A stretch of DNA of 64,000 bases from Niabella aurantiaca DSM 17617 (lineage in GTDB: Bacteria > Bacteroidota > Bacteroidia > Chitinophagales > Chitinophagaceae). The position numbers and the translations under genes were made by a program. The stretch lies in the NCBI RefSeq assembly GCF_000374125.1, contig NZ_KB893644.1, positions 310,001-374,000 on the forward strand. Reading direction: 5' to 3'. Within the stretch, counting starts at the first letter, position 1. Each line of letters opens with the position of its first letter. Of the stretch, positions 26,811-35,333 are shown one piece after another. The notes below the pieces were generated by a model that was not told the origin of the DNA, did not search any database, and worked only from the letters and a program-made list of their open reading frames with translations.

Positions 26811-27252
26811 TACGGTAGAGAATGCATTGCGCTATGAGTTGTTGCATCCATTATTTAAAAAAGCATTTGACTATATACGCCAGACAGACCTGGCCGGTGC
26901 TGCTTCCGGCACCTATGTGGTAGCGGAAGATGCGGTTAAAGCAATCGTTTCCGAAGCGCCCGGAAAAAAGCAGGAGGCCTCGCTGGAAAAATTCGAATGT
27001 CACAACCGGTTTATCGATATCCAGTATGTGATCAGCGGCACGGAGCAGATGGGCTGGAAACCACGCCGGGACTGTGTTACACCCAATGGGGACTATAGCC
27101 CGGAAAAAGATGTGCAGTTCTACCGGGATGCGCCGGATACCTTTTTCACATTGACCCCGGGACAGTTTGTGATCTTCTTTCCGGAAGACGTGCATGCACC
27201 CATGATCAGTGATGGTGTGATTAAAAAATTAGTAATGAAAATAAAATTGTAG
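26800..27252 (+). CDS. YhcH/YjgK/YiaL-family cupin-like protein
   Basis: This 150-residue protein belongs to the YhcH/YiaL (DUF386) family. The conserved regions are FECHNRFIDIQYVISGTEQM and GQFVIFFPEDVHAPMI, which would hold the metal-binding residues of the cupin-like barrel. Family members are linked to sugar acid and sialic acid pathways, often with anomerase or isomerase roles, but the reaction is not settled. Here it probably acts on a uronate-derived intermediate. The start is ATG 26800 (MVIDTVENAL), which overlaps the end of the oxidoreductase gene. A longer open frame from 26761 would add 13 unlikely residues. The aldolase gene begins 2 bp after its stop. Confidence 0.85.
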   Translation: MVIDTVENALRYELLHPLFKKAFDYIRQTDLAGAASGTYVVAEDAVKAIVSEAPGKKQEASLEKFECHNRFIDIQYVISGTEQMGWKPRRDCVTPNGDYSPEKDVQFYRDAPDTFFTLTPGQFVIFFPEDVHAPMISDGVIKKLVMKIKL

Positions 27253-27254
27253 GA

Positions 27255-27917
27255 ATGGCAGTACAACAAACCATTAAAACCATTATTGAGCAGGGGATGC
27301 TGCCGCTGTATTTTAACGCGGATGAGACCGTGAGCGTAGAAGTATTGCGCGCGCTGCACAAAGCAGGCGTGCGGGCAGTAGAATATACCAATCGTGGTGA
27401 AGCGGCATTTGATAATTTCAAAAAGCTGGTGGCGGTCCGCGACGAGGAAATGCAGGGGCTGCTGCTGGGCATTGGCACGGTCAAGAACCTGCAGGATGCA
27501 GAAAAATACCTGGAAGCGGGAGCCGATTTTTTTGTAAGCCCGGGTTTTGTTCCGGAAATAGCGGCTTTTGCGGCAGAAAAGGATGTTTTTTATGCCCCGG
27601 GCTGTATGACCCCTACGGAGATCATCGCTGCAGAAAATGCAGGCGTGCAATTCATTAAACTGTTCCCGGGCGATATGCTGGGGCCAAAATACCTGAGCAC
27701 GATCAAAGATATTTTTCCGAAATTATTGTTCATGCCCACCGGCGGGGTAGATGCCACCGAGGAAAGCATCGGCGGCTGGTTTAAAGCCGGCGTTTGTGCC
27801 GTGGGCATGGGCAGTAAACTGGTAAGCAAACAATTAATGGCAGCCAAAGATTATACTGCCATTGAGCAGATGACGGCTGCGGTTCTAAACACGATACAAT
27901 CAATAAAAAGTAAATAA
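27255..27917 (+). CDS. eda: KDPG aldolase (bifunctional KDPG/KHG aldolase family)
   Basis: The enzyme cleaves 2-keto-3-deoxy-6-phosphogluconate to pyruvate and glyceraldehyde-3-phosphate, the last step of the pathway encoded here. It is a class I aldolase of 220 residues. The Schiff-base lysine should be the one in VQFIKLFPGD (near residue 136). GIGTVKNLQDAEKYL and FMPTGGVDATEESIGGW are also typical. The product comes from kdgK in the same operon. Its stop codon overlaps the start of the transporter gene in TAATG. Confidence 0.93.
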   Translation: MAVQQTIKTIIEQGMLPLYFNADETVSVEVLRALHKAGVRAVEYTNRGEAAFDNFKKLVAVRDEEMQGLLLGIGTVKNLQDAEKYLEAGADFFVSPGFVPEIAAFAAEKDVFYAPGCMTPTEIIAAENAGVQFIKLFPGDMLGPKYLSTIKDIFPKLLFMPTGGVDATEESIGGWFKAGVCAVGMGSKLVSKQLMAAKDYTAIEQMTAAVLNTIQSIKSK

Positions 27918-29287
27918 TGATGCAACAAGCCATAGGAAAATACAGATGGACGATTTGTGCCCTACTGTTTTTCGCAACCACCATTAACTACATCGACCGG
28001 CAGGTTTTAAGCTTGCTGCAACCTACACTCGCAGCAGAGTACGGCTGGTCGAACTCAGATTATGCCAATATTAATGTGGTGTTTACATTTATGTATGCCA
28101 TTTCAATGTTATTTGCAGGACGTATTATTGATAAGTTGGGAACCAAACGGGGGTTCACCTGGGCCATTATCATTTGGTCGCTTGGCGCCATGTTGCACGC
28201 TTTTGCAATTCCCATCGGAGAAGTGTTCGGCTCCGCATTTTCTGCACTTGGAATAACGGTAGCAACCGCTTCGGTTCTGGGTTTTATGATATCCCGGGCG
28301 GTGCTCGCTTTTGGAGAATCGGGTAACTTCCCGGCGGCCATAAAGACCACTGCCGAATATTTCCCCAAAAAAGAACGGTCACTTGCCACAGGTATTTTTA
28401 ACTCCGGGGCAAATATCGGAGCGGTGGTAGCGGCGCCGCTTGTATATTTTATTGTGGACAAATGGCATTGGCAGGGGGCTTTTATCGTAGTAGGGCTGCT
28501 TGGTTTCTTATGGCTGGTTTTATGGTTCTTTTTTTATGAAAGGCCGGAAAAGCAAAAACGTCTTTCTGCTGCCGAATTACAATACATTCAGCAGGATGAT
28601 GAAGCAGAAGGGGGTGTTACTGCATCTGAAGCGGCACCGCAGAAAGTATCGTGGTGGAAATTGCTGGGATACAAACAAACCTGGTCTTTTGCAGTAGGCA
28701 AGTTTATGACGGATGGTGTTTGGTGGTTTTTCCTTTTTTGGCTGCCGGCCTATTTGAAAGCCCAATATGGCATGATCGATAGCGATATCAGCATGCCCAT
28801 TATGGTGATCTACAGCCTTACAATGATCGGCAGTATCTCAGGCGGGTGGTTCCCCATGTATTTTATTAAGCGCGGATATCAGGCATATAACGGACGGATG
28901 ATGGCTATGTTTATCATTGCGCTTTTCCCGTTGGTGGTATTGCTGGCGCAACCTTTGGGGCATATCAGCTACTGGATACCGGTGCTCCTCATTGGTATTG
29001 GTGCATCGGCGCACCAGGCCTGGAGCGCCAATATTTTTACAACGGTGTCTGATATGTTCCCTAAAAAGGCGGTGGCCTCTGTAGTGGGTATCGGGGGAAT
29101 GGCCGGTGGTTTGGGCGGTGTTGTAGTAAATAAATTAGGCGGCTTCTTATTTGATAAATATGAGGCTTTGGGACATATCGAAACGGGCTACACCATCATG
29201 TTCGCCATTTGTGCTGTTGCCTACCTGGTGGCATGGTTCATTATGAAGTCGCTGGTGCCTAAATACAGGCCCATTACGGACCTGTAA
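27917..29287 (+). CDS. exuT: ExuT-like hexuronate MFS transporter
   Basis: This 456-residue inner-membrane protein of the major facilitator superfamily imports hexuronates by proton symport. The motif TINYIDRQVLSLLQP in helix 1 and RIIDKLGTKRGFTW after helix 2 are typical of the anion:cation symporter family that contains ExuT. About twelve hydrophobic segments can be counted, with a central loop at about residues 210-245. It is the last gene of the pectin cluster: translation is coupled to the aldolase gene and a strong terminator follows at 29318. Preference for galacturonate over glucuronate is inferred from context. Confidence 0.9.
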   Translation: MMQQAIGKYRWTICALLFFATTINYIDRQVLSLLQPTLAAEYGWSNSDYANINVVFTFMYAISMLFAGRIIDKLGTKRGFTWAIIIWSLGAMLHAFAIPIGEVFGSAFSALGITVATASVLGFMISRAVLAFGESGNFPAAIKTTAEYFPKKERSLATGIFNSGANIGAVVAAPLVYFIVDKWHWQGAFIVVGLLGFLWLVLWFFFYERPEKQKRLSAAELQYIQQDDEAEGGVTASEAAPQKVSWWKLLGYKQTWSFAVGKFMTDGVWWFFLFWLPAYLKAQYGMIDSDISMPIMVIYSLTMIGSISGGWFPMYFIKRGYQAYNGRMMAMFIIALFPLVVLLAQPLGHISYWIPVLLIGIGASAHQAWSANIFTTVSDMFPKKAVASVVGIGGMAGGLGGVVVNKLGGFLFDKYEALGHIETGYTIMFAICAVAYLVAWFIMKSLVPKYRPITDL

Positions 29288-29317
29288 ACACCTAAAAAAT
29301 AACATGATTCATAACAG

Positions 29318-29347
29318 ACTCCCGGTTCACTTTCCGGGAGTTTTTTT
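29318..29347 (+). terminator. rho-independent terminator after exuT
   Basis: The stem ACTCCCGG (29318-29325) pairs with CCGGGAGT (29334-29341) around an 8-nt loop and is followed directly by seven T. It ends the pectin/uronate gene cluster. Confidence 0.9.
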
Positions 29348-29426
29348 GTTGCTCAGGATTCCGGGAAATCGTAGAAGACAAATGCAGCTGTATGCTGCGG
29401 CTCCCCGGTCGGCCCGTCGCCCGGAA

Positions 29427-29449
29427 CTGTGCCGCAAAGACCGGCACAG
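29427..29449. terminator. hairpin downstream of the acyl-CoA synthetase gene
   Basis: CTGTGCCG (29427-29434) pairs with CGGCACAG (29442-29449), 10 bp beyond the stop codon of the minus-strand gene that ends at 29460. No clear T-run follows on the minus strand, so this is a possible weak or bidirectional terminator. Confidence 0.4.
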
Positions 29450-29459
29450 CAAAGATTTT

Positions 29460-31244
29460 TTAATTATAGATCTCATCAATTTCGTTCCTGAACTTTTCCA
29501 GGATCACCTTCCGTTTCAGGCTGAGTTTGGGCGTCATTTCACCGGTGTCTACGCTCCATTCCTGTGGAAGTAAAGCAAATTTTTTGATCTGTTCAATATG
29601 GTTAAATTGAACATTGTGGTGATCGATCACAGAACGGAACAGGGCATGAACCTTTGGATCTTTGACGATCTCCTCGTTGCTCCCGATCTCTATTTTCTGT
29701 TCCTGCATCCAGTCCTTTACCGCGTGGAGAGACGGCACGATCAATGCGCTGACAAACTTCTTATCATTGCCCACCACCATGATCTGCTCAATGAACTTGC
29801 TTTCCTTCATTTTATTCTCGATCGGCTGCGGCGCCACGTATTTTCCCCCACTGGTCTTGAACAGCTCTTTTTTCCGGTCCGTGATCTTTAAAAACCGGTT
29901 CTCGATCCATTCCCCGATATCCCCGGTGTACAGCCATCCGTCCTTCACAACTTCTGCCGTCAGCTCCGGGTGTTTATAATAGCCCTGCATCACCGATTCG
30001 CTTTTGGCAAGTATTTCCCCGTCTTCCGCTATTTTTACCTGAATGCCTTCAATGGGCGGGCCCACGGTTCCGTAGTAGGTACCGCCCGCTTCTTCACGGT
30101 TCACGCAAATGACGGGGCTATGCTCAGTGGGGCCGTACCCTTCATAAACCGGAATGCCCGCAGCGTTAAAAATGCGTAACAGCTTTTCCGGGGCAGCCGC
30201 CCCCCCGGTTATGATGAAACGGATGCGCCCGCCCAAAGCTGCCCGCCATTTGCTGAAGACCAGTTTGCGGGCAATATTGAGCTTCCAGTTATAAAAGGCG
30301 CCCTTCTGAACGCGGTTGTCGTATTGCGTGCCCAGGTTTACACTCCAGTAAAACAGCGCTTTTTTGATACCGGTCAGCTCCTTGCCCTTGATCATGATCT
30401 TTTCATATACTTTCTCCAGCAGGCGGGGTACTGTGGTAAACCCGTCCGGTTCTATTTCCCTGAGGTTGTCCGCGATGGTTTCCATACTTTCTGCATAATA
30501 GATGCTGATGCCACTGAACAGATAGAGATAGGTGATCATCTTTTCAAAAATATGATTGAGCGGCAAAAAGCTCAGGGTGCGCGTTTGCGGCTGATCCGGA
30601 AACGGGAAACTGGCTTTGGAGTAATAGATATTGCTTACAATATTCTCGTGGCTCAGCATCACGCCTTTGGGTGTTCCGGTAGTACCGGAGGTATAAATGA
30701 TGGTGGCGGTATGTTTGGGGCTGTACTGGCTCCGGATATCCGACAACTCTTTTGCAAGGACTTCCGTTTCAGGAGTGAACAGCGCTGAATAATGCGGGGT
30801 GTCCTCAATGACATCAAAGGTATAGATGCCCCGGAGAAAATCGCTTTTGATGGATCGCACTTTTTCGAGGAGCTCCCGGGTGCTGACAAAAATAAACCTG
30901 GCTTCGGACTCGTTCAGTATATATTCCAGCTCCTGCGGATTGGTGGTGGGGTAAATGGGCACCAGGATGGCGCCGGTCTGTTGTACGGCAAGATCAGTGA
31001 ATACCCATTCCGGCCGGTTCTGGCTAATGATCGCGATCTTGTCGCTTTCCTCGGCAGACAGGTTCTTTCCGCGTACGCCCTTCCCGATCAGGCCAAGTGA
31101 TAGCTGGTTAACAGTGCTGCTGACCTCTTCTGTTGAGAAGGATCTCCAGCTGCCATCTGTTTTGGCATTCAACATATCCGGTTTGGGAAAATGTTTCAAC
31201 TGGTGGGCCACCGCATCAAACAATCTGTAGGCTGGAAAATTCAT
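29460..31244 (-). CDS. long-chain fatty-acid--CoA ligase (AMP-forming)
   Basis: The enzyme activates fatty acids with ATP and CoA through an acyl-adenylate. It has 594 residues, as is usual for bacterial FadD15-type and eukaryote-like ligases. The phosphate-binding motif is TIIYTSGTTGTPKGVMLSH. The adenylate motif is YEGYGPTEHSPVI. The hinge region is GWLYTGDIGEW and TDRKKELFKTSGGKYV. No signal peptide is present. It is convergent with the pectin cluster, and about 100 bp separate its start from the end of the upstream TPR gene, which has its own terminator, so it is likely expressed alone. Confidence 0.92.
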   Translation of the reverse strand: MNFPAYRLFDAVAHQLKHFPKPDMLNAKTDGSWRSFSTEEVSSTVNQLSLGLIGKGVRGKNLSAEESDKIAIISQNRPEWVFTDLAVQQTGAILVPIYPTTNPQELEYILNESEARFIFVSTRELLEKVRSIKSDFLRGIYTFDVIEDTPHYSALFTPETEVLAKELSDIRSQYSPKHTATIIYTSGTTGTPKGVMLSHENIVSNIYYSKASFPFPDQPQTRTLSFLPLNHIFEKMITYLYLFSGISIYYAESMETIADNLREIEPDGFTTVPRLLEKVYEKIMIKGKELTGIKKALFYWSVNLGTQYDNRVQKGAFYNWKLNIARKLVFSKWRAALGGRIRFIITGGAAAPEKLLRIFNAAGIPVYEGYGPTEHSPVICVNREEAGGTYYGTVGPPIEGIQVKIAEDGEILAKSESVMQGYYKHPELTAEVVKDGWLYTGDIGEWIENRFLKITDRKKELFKTSGGKYVAPQPIENKMKESKFIEQIMVVGNDKKFVSALIVPSLHAVKDWMQEQKIEIGSNEEIVKDPKVHALFRSVIDHHNVQFNHIEQIKKFALLPQEWSVDTGEMTPKLSLKRKVILEKFRNEIDEIYN

Positions 31245-31292
31245 TAGCTGTTATTTAAAGTTCATCTACAATTTAAGAAAAATCCATTAAAT

Positions 31293-31319
31293 AAAAAACC
31301 ACTTCCGCAGGGAAGTGGT
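31293..31319 (-). terminator. rho-independent terminator of the TPR gene
   Basis: ACCACTTCC (31298-31306) pairs with GGAAGTGGT (31311-31319). On the minus strand the hairpin is followed by a T-run (bases 31298 down to 31293). It lies about 25 bp after the stop codon of the TPR protein gene. Confidence 0.85.
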
Positions 31320-31343
31320 CCGGGAAAAGATCCGTTGAATAAA

Positions 31344-32360
31344 TTATTTCCGGCTGGAATAGACCTGTCCGGCCGGCATTTTGAATACCCTTGATTTATG
31401 GAACTCAGTGAACTTGTCATAAGCCGCTTTATGAGCGCCGGCCCATGTTTCGAAGGCGGACTGGTTGTTTGCCGGGCCGAACATCCACTGGTTATAAGCG
31501 TCAAAAATACCGTCACGCATCAGCTGCTGATGATAATCGAACAGCCGGAAGGGAAATTTTTTACCGTAATTATTGTTCCAGTCCAGTACAAAACGTGTGC
31601 GGATCATGGCCAGGGTCTCGGGGGTCAGTCCCTGTGCAGTGATCCCGGATTGACGGGCAAAGGTTTCCAGGACGGCCTTGGCAAATTCATTTTTGGTGTT
31701 TGCCGCGGTTTGCGACAGGTTGCCGGAAAACAGGTCCTTATAGGCATCCAGCACCATTTTTTTAATATTGGCGGATTTGGGGTTCAGGCTCTCCATATTG
31801 GCATAGATCTCTCCGTAAAGAATGGCCCATATCTTTCCCTCAGGCTGCTTAAAATAATAAATGGACGCGTTATAGTAGTTCCCGCTGTAAGAAGGCGCCA
31901 TTTCCATGCCTTTCTCCCACATGGCAATGGCGGCAGTTCCGTTCTTCAGCACTTCAAGCACTTCGCCGTATTCACTATACAGCGGCCCCTGCTTGGGAAA
32001 TTTTTCAATGGCTGTTTTATAGATCTTTTCTGCTTCCTTGCCGTTATCGGTACCCCGGTAAAGGGTGCCCGCCAGCTGGTAGGTAGCCACGTCGGCCGTT
32101 TCGGAGGCCAGCAAAGGCTTTACCACTTCCAGTCCTTTGGCGTAATCCTTTTTATAATAGTAAGCCAGTGCCAGGTCTTTTTGAACATCGATATTGTTTT
32201 TATCCGTCTGTGCCGCTTTGTTCAACACCAACAGTGCATTGTCCATGTCGCCGGACATCATAAATTTCCGCGCATTTTCGCGCATAGTGGCAACCTGGTC
32301 CTGCCCGAATGCCATAACGGTTCCCATTAAAAAAAGGCCCGCGGTAAAGATCTGCTTCAT
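31344..32360 (-). CDS. secreted tetratricopeptide-repeat protein
   Basis: This is a 338-residue exported protein of unknown exact role. A clean signal peptide (MKQIFTAGLFLMGTVMAFGQ) supports the start at 32360; the 40 codons available upstream are AT-rich and lack signal-peptide character. Helical repeats of TPR type cover about residues 25-190, for example DLALAYYYKKDYAKGLEVV and ATYQLAGTLYRGTDNGKEAE. The C-terminal 130 residues have no family I can name (RFVLDWNNNYGKKFPFRLFD). Such proteins are common in the periplasm of Bacteroidota, where they act as scaffolds. The gene is flanked by its own terminator and by a 351-bp upstream spacer, so it appears monocistronic. Confidence 0.78.
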   Translation of the reverse strand: MKQIFTAGLFLMGTVMAFGQDQVATMRENARKFMMSGDMDNALLVLNKAAQTDKNNIDVQKDLALAYYYKKDYAKGLEVVKPLLASETADVATYQLAGTLYRGTDNGKEAEKIYKTAIEKFPKQGPLYSEYGEVLEVLKNGTAAIAMWEKGMEMAPSYSGNYYNASIYYFKQPEGKIWAILYGEIYANMESLNPKSANIKKMVLDAYKDLFSGNLSQTAANTKNEFAKAVLETFARQSGITAQGLTPETLAMIRTRFVLDWNNNYGKKFPFRLFDYHQQLMRDGIFDAYNQWMFGPANNQSAFETWAGAHKAAYDKFTEFHKSRVFKMPAGQVYSSRK

Positions 32361-32711
32361 TTTTGATATTTTAAGTAACTGATTCACAGTGTGTTTAATT
32401 GTTTTCTGCTTATTTAGCAAAAAATAAGCCGAATCATCCCTTATAGGACGTAAAAATAGGTTAAAGGGTGGTAGCCACACAATTTTAATTGTTTTTACAG
32501 GAGAAGTTTGAGGAAGTTATAATTTGAAAATGTGGAAACAGGTATTGAGTGCTTCGGGGAATGTTAATCATCAATGGTTAATGGTCAGCAGATGTTGTTT
32601 CCTTATGTAATATCACCGGGGCAGCTATTCACAGATCTGCAGACGTCCGCTGCATCCTGTGAATATCCGTGGAATCCGCGGGGCAATCTACAGACGTCCA
32701 ACCTTAAGCAA
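32361..32711. other. 351-bp spacer with heptamer array and hairpin
   Basis: No gene is seen. The part next to the TPR gene is AT-rich and probably contains its promoter, although no perfect TAnnTTTG was found. A heptamer array lies at 32557-32584. A hairpin at 32628-32663 pairs TTCACAG with CTGTGAA and, inside it, TGCAG with CTGCA. The octamer AGACGTCC occurs at both ends of the last 70 bp. Confidence 0.6.
32557..32584 (+). repeat. heptamer array of the xxAATxx type
   Basis: Four consecutive 7-bp units: GGGAATG, TTAATCA, then TCAATGG and TTAATGG. The third unit is identical to the first unit after kduI at 24486. It is not directly beside a stop or start codon, unlike most other arrays in the window. 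Confidence 0.55.
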
Positions 32712-33932
32712 TTACAGCAAATGCGTCAGCAGCCCGTCCCGTAGTTTCGGTTCAAACCAGGTACTCTTGGGGGGCATTACTGCTCCGCTGTCTGCAATGG
32801 AAAATAACTGCTGAATGGTAACGGGATGCAAGCTGAAGGCCACCTTCATTTCACCACTGTTCACCCGCTTTTCCAGTTCACTCAGTCCCCGGATGCCACC
32901 CACGAAATCGATGCGCCTGTCGGTACGCTGGTCTTTAATGTCCAGCAGCTTGTCCAGTACATTTTCTGTTAGGATAGATACGTCGAGCACACCCACCGGG
33001 TCTTCGGTATACGTATCCGGCCGGCTTCTGAGCAGGTACCACCGGCCCTTCAGGTACATGCCGAATTCGTGCAGGTGCGCAGGCTTCACCGCTGTTTCGG
33101 AGGCGGTCAGTTCAAAGTCCTCGTGCAGGGCGGCAATGAAATCTTCGGTTGTATGGCCGTTGAGATCGGTCACCACCCGGTTATAATCCATTATGGCAAG
33201 TTCTGCAGCCGGAAAGATAACGGTCAGGAAATAAGCCGCCTCGCTGCTGGCGGGCAGGGCCTGGTGCACTTTTGCTGCCGAGGCCGCACGGTGATGCCCG
33301 TCCGCAATATAGGTTGCCGGTACTTTTTCTTCAAATAACCGGGTGATCTGCTCTATTACCGGGTCTTCCTGCACCACCCAAACCGTATGCCGGATGTCAT
33401 CATCGGCGGTGAAATCGTATTCCGGCAGGTGGCTGTTCGTCCAATTATGGATGAGTGCATCCAGCTCCGGCACATTTTTATAGGCAAGGAACACTTTACC
33501 GGTCTGGGCTTCTGTGGCCATCATATGGTCGATCCGGTCCTGTTCTTTCTCGGGGCGGGTAAATTCATGCTTTTTGATCTTGTTGTGCTCGTAATCGGCA
33601 ACTGCAGCAACCGCTGCCAGGCCGGTTTGGCTCCGGCCGTTCATGACGAGCCGGTAAATATAATAGCAGGGCTTCGGTTCCTGGAACAAAATCCCCTGCT
33701 GCTGAAAGCTCCGGAGATTTTCCCCGGCTTTTTCATAAACCGCACTGCTGTGCAGGTCTGCACCAGGCAAGAGATCCACTTCTGCTTTGGTTATATGCAG
33801 GAAGGAGTAAGGGTTGTGTTCCGCTTCGGCTCTGGCCTCCGCGCTGCTTAGCACGTCGTAGGGACGGGAGGCTACTTTGGAAGCAATGGCTTTCTGCGGC
33901 CTCAGTGCCGGAAAGGGTTTGATCACTGACAT
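32712..33932 (-). CDS. DUF1015-family protein
   Basis: This 406-residue cytoplasmic protein belongs to the DUF1015 family. Typical features are the N-terminal IKPFPALRPQKAIASKVASRPYDVL, the ADGHHRAASAAKVHQAL segment (near residue 213) and the C-terminal MPPKSTWFEPKLRDGLL. The family is widespread and uncharacterised in most organisms; in many Bacteroidota it is found near serine biosynthesis genes, which are not visible here. The histidine-rich DGHH motif could bind a metal or a phosphate group, which is only a guess. It follows the DUF502 gene by 43 bp on the same strand and is probably co-transcribed with it. Confidence 0.85.
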   Translation of the reverse strand: MSVIKPFPALRPQKAIASKVASRPYDVLSSAEARAEAEHNPYSFLHITKAEVDLLPGADLHSSAVYEKAGENLRSFQQQGILFQEPKPCYYIYRLVMNGRSQTGLAAVAAVADYEHNKIKKHEFTRPEKEQDRIDHMMATEAQTGKVFLAYKNVPELDALIHNWTNSHLPEYDFTADDDIRHTVWVVQEDPVIEQITRLFEEKVPATYIADGHHRAASAAKVHQALPASSEAAYFLTVIFPAAELAIMDYNRVVTDLNGHTTEDFIAALHEDFELTASETAVKPAHLHEFGMYLKGRWYLLRSRPDTYTEDPVGVLDVSILTENVLDKLLDIKDQRTDRRIDFVGGIRGLSELEKRVNSGEMKVAFSLHPVTIQQLFSIADSGAVMPPKSTWFEPKLRDGLLTHLL

Positions 33933-33975
33933 GATTCGGTTATTGATTTACTATTTTCAGGTTCAGGCAGCGGTG

Positions 33976-34590
33976 TTACGGGCGGGTTTCTGATCTTTGG
34001 GTCTCCATTTCCACCACACCCCCGGTTACCGTGTACTTCATCGCATCACCGGGAGGAATGTCATCGATCATCTGCACCCGGTTCCTCGGCAAAATATAAA
34101 GCTGCCCGGCAAAGTTATAAGCCTGGGGCACATAAACGCCCACCATATCGGCCCCCAGCCTGAATTTGGCCATTTCCTCATCAGTGATGAATCCCACGAT
34201 CCAGATATCGCGGTCAAAGATGTTTGCCAGCACGGGTTTGGTAAATTTCTTTTTATCGCCGGCAAATGCACGAAAAAAATCTTTTATAGAAGTGTAAAGC
34301 AGTTTGATGCCCGGTGTACGTTCCAGCCAGTGATCAAAAAAGCTGATGACCGCTTCCATGATGAGCGAGCTGCTGACCCACCCGATAAAGATGACGAACA
34401 GGAGGATCGTTAAAAAACCCAGCCCGGGGATGATCATTACCGGCCGCAGCAGGTTGTCTACCCAGTTAAAAAGCTGGTACAGGATATAGATGGTAATGGT
34501 AATGGGTGCCAGGATGATCAGTCCCTGCAGAAAATAGCGGAACAGCTTCTTCAACAGGCGGTCTTCTTTTTTATAATGCGCGGTAGTCAT
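33976..34590 (-). CDS. DUF502-family membrane protein
   Basis: This is an integral membrane protein of about 204 residues. Two hydrophobic helices lie near the N-terminus (FLQGLIILAPITITIYILY and FLTILLFVIFIGWVSSSLI). They are followed by a soluble domain with TPGIKLLYTSIKDFFRAF and the conserved VGVYVPQAYNFAGQLYILP, all typical of DUF502. The function is not known; plant homologues are associated with membranes. I use the start MTTAHYKKEDR at 34590; an ATG four codons upstream is also possible. A perfect TATTTTTG (-7-like) lies on the minus strand at 34607-34600, unusually close to this start. Confidence 0.85.
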   Translation of the reverse strand: MTTAHYKKEDRLLKKLFRYFLQGLIILAPITITIYILYQLFNWVDNLLRPVMIIPGLGFLTILLFVIFIGWVSSSLIMEAVISFFDHWLERTPGIKLLYTSIKDFFRAFAGDKKKFTKPVLANIFDRDIWIVGFITDEEMAKFRLGADMVGVYVPQAYNFAGQLYILPRNRVQMIDDIPPGDAMKYTVTGGVVEMETQRSETRP

Positions 34591-34654
34591 GATAACCGGC
34601 AAAAATAAAAGTTTTTAGCAGTAACTCCGGTTGCGTTGATGTTTTATGTGGGTT

Positions 34655-34688
34655 ACCGGCAAAAAAAATGCTGTTTGCCGGGATGGAC
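34655..34688 (+). repeat. direct repeat copy 1, hairpin-forming
   Basis: The copy contains CCGGCAAA and TTTGCCGG as a perfect 8-bp inverted pair, followed by GATGGAC. Copy 2 at 35200-35232 matches apart from a few changes, including one that turns a stem pair into a G-U wobble. The copies lie about 545 bp apart. Confidence 0.7.
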
Positions 34689-34844
34689 CGCTTAGTACAA
34701 AAAGATCATTTAATCGTTCTTCCGGCTTCAGTTGCCGCTTGTAGGCCGATGAGCGCCACCGGGTTCAACCCGTTTTTATTTTTTTGGATTGGGATCAAAA
34801 TAAAACCAGCGAATTTGCGGCTTACAATTTATGCATCGATTCTG

Positions 34845-34862
34845 AGAGGCTGTTTAAAAACG
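34845..34862 (+). repeat. 18-bp repeat AGAGGCTGTTTAAAAACG, copy 1
   Basis: An identical 18-mer occurs at 62291-62308 in the same orientation, 27 kb away. Flanking sequence is not conserved. It resembles a terminal sequence of an insertion element, but no transposase is nearby. Confidence 0.6.
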
Positions 34863-35199
34863 TATTTTGATGCTCCCTATAAGCGCCATTGGCGCGTTGT
34901 TGTCGTTAAAGCTGTGCTAAAGCGCGGTTTTAACGAAGCCTAATTTGATAAGTGCCATAGGCACGGATCATCATGCGCCGGGCCCATGGCGCTCCGTTGT
35001 TCTTTTGGACGTATAAACGGGTTGCAACCGGTTCTTGCCGGATCCTTCGGGGTCATGCTTTTTTGCTAAAATGATCGTTGCCTCCCGCTTTTTACAGATA
35101 GCCGCCCAAAGTAGGGGCGATAAAAAGCCGGTATCTTGCCGGAAGGGGAGGCCCTCGTGCCGGAGCTCAAAACGTTGTGCCCCCTGTTTTTGGCCGTTC

Positions 35200-35232
35200 A
35201 CCGGTAAAAAAATGCTGTTTGCCGGGATAGAC
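35200..35232 (+). repeat. direct repeat copy 2, hairpin-forming
   Basis: This is the second copy of the 34655-34688 repeat. It starts ACCGGTAAAAAAATGCTG and ends GATAGAC. Stem complementarity is kept except for one wobble position. Confidence 0.7.
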
Positions 35233-35288
35233 AGGGCAAAAATCACCCGCGATAATAACTTCGGTTAAGTTTTTTGAAAAAAACGCAG

Positions 35289-35314
35289 GAAACTTTAGTA
35301 GTTCAAAAAGTTTC
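35289..35314. promoter_or_regulatory. candidate TetR-type operator
   Basis: GAAACTT (35289-35295) and AAGTTTC (35308-35314) form a perfect 7-bp inverted repeat with a 12-bp centre, 20 bp before the ATG of the TetR-family gene. Its size and position suit autoregulation of the efflux operon. Binding is inferred only. Confidence 0.5.
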
Positions 35315-35333
35315 CATAGTTTCGCGGGGCAAA

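Larger units (their letters stand above)
34591..35333. other. repeat-rich non-coding region before the TetR gene
   Basis: About 740 bp carry no convincing gene. Two imperfect direct repeats (34655-34688 and 35200-35232) border it and each can fold into a hairpin. Small palindromes lie inside, such as GCGCCATTGGCGC near 34886 and a degenerate version at about 34951. The 18-mer AGAGGCTGTTTAAAAACG (34845-34862) recurs at 62291. Short open frames here (for example at 34668 and 35035) share MLFAG-MDR/IDR only because the direct repeat is read in the same frame. It looks like an accumulation of dispersed repeats. Confidence 0.6.

Noticed and set aside
31398-32330. A 310-codon plus-strand open frame
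   Set aside because: It is the mirror of the TPR gene, which has a signal peptide, repeats and a terminator. The plus frame shows no family features.
34668-35268. Two small ORFs both containing MLFAG-MDR/IDR
   Set aside because: The shared peptide comes only from a hairpin-forming direct repeat; the rest of each frame looks random.
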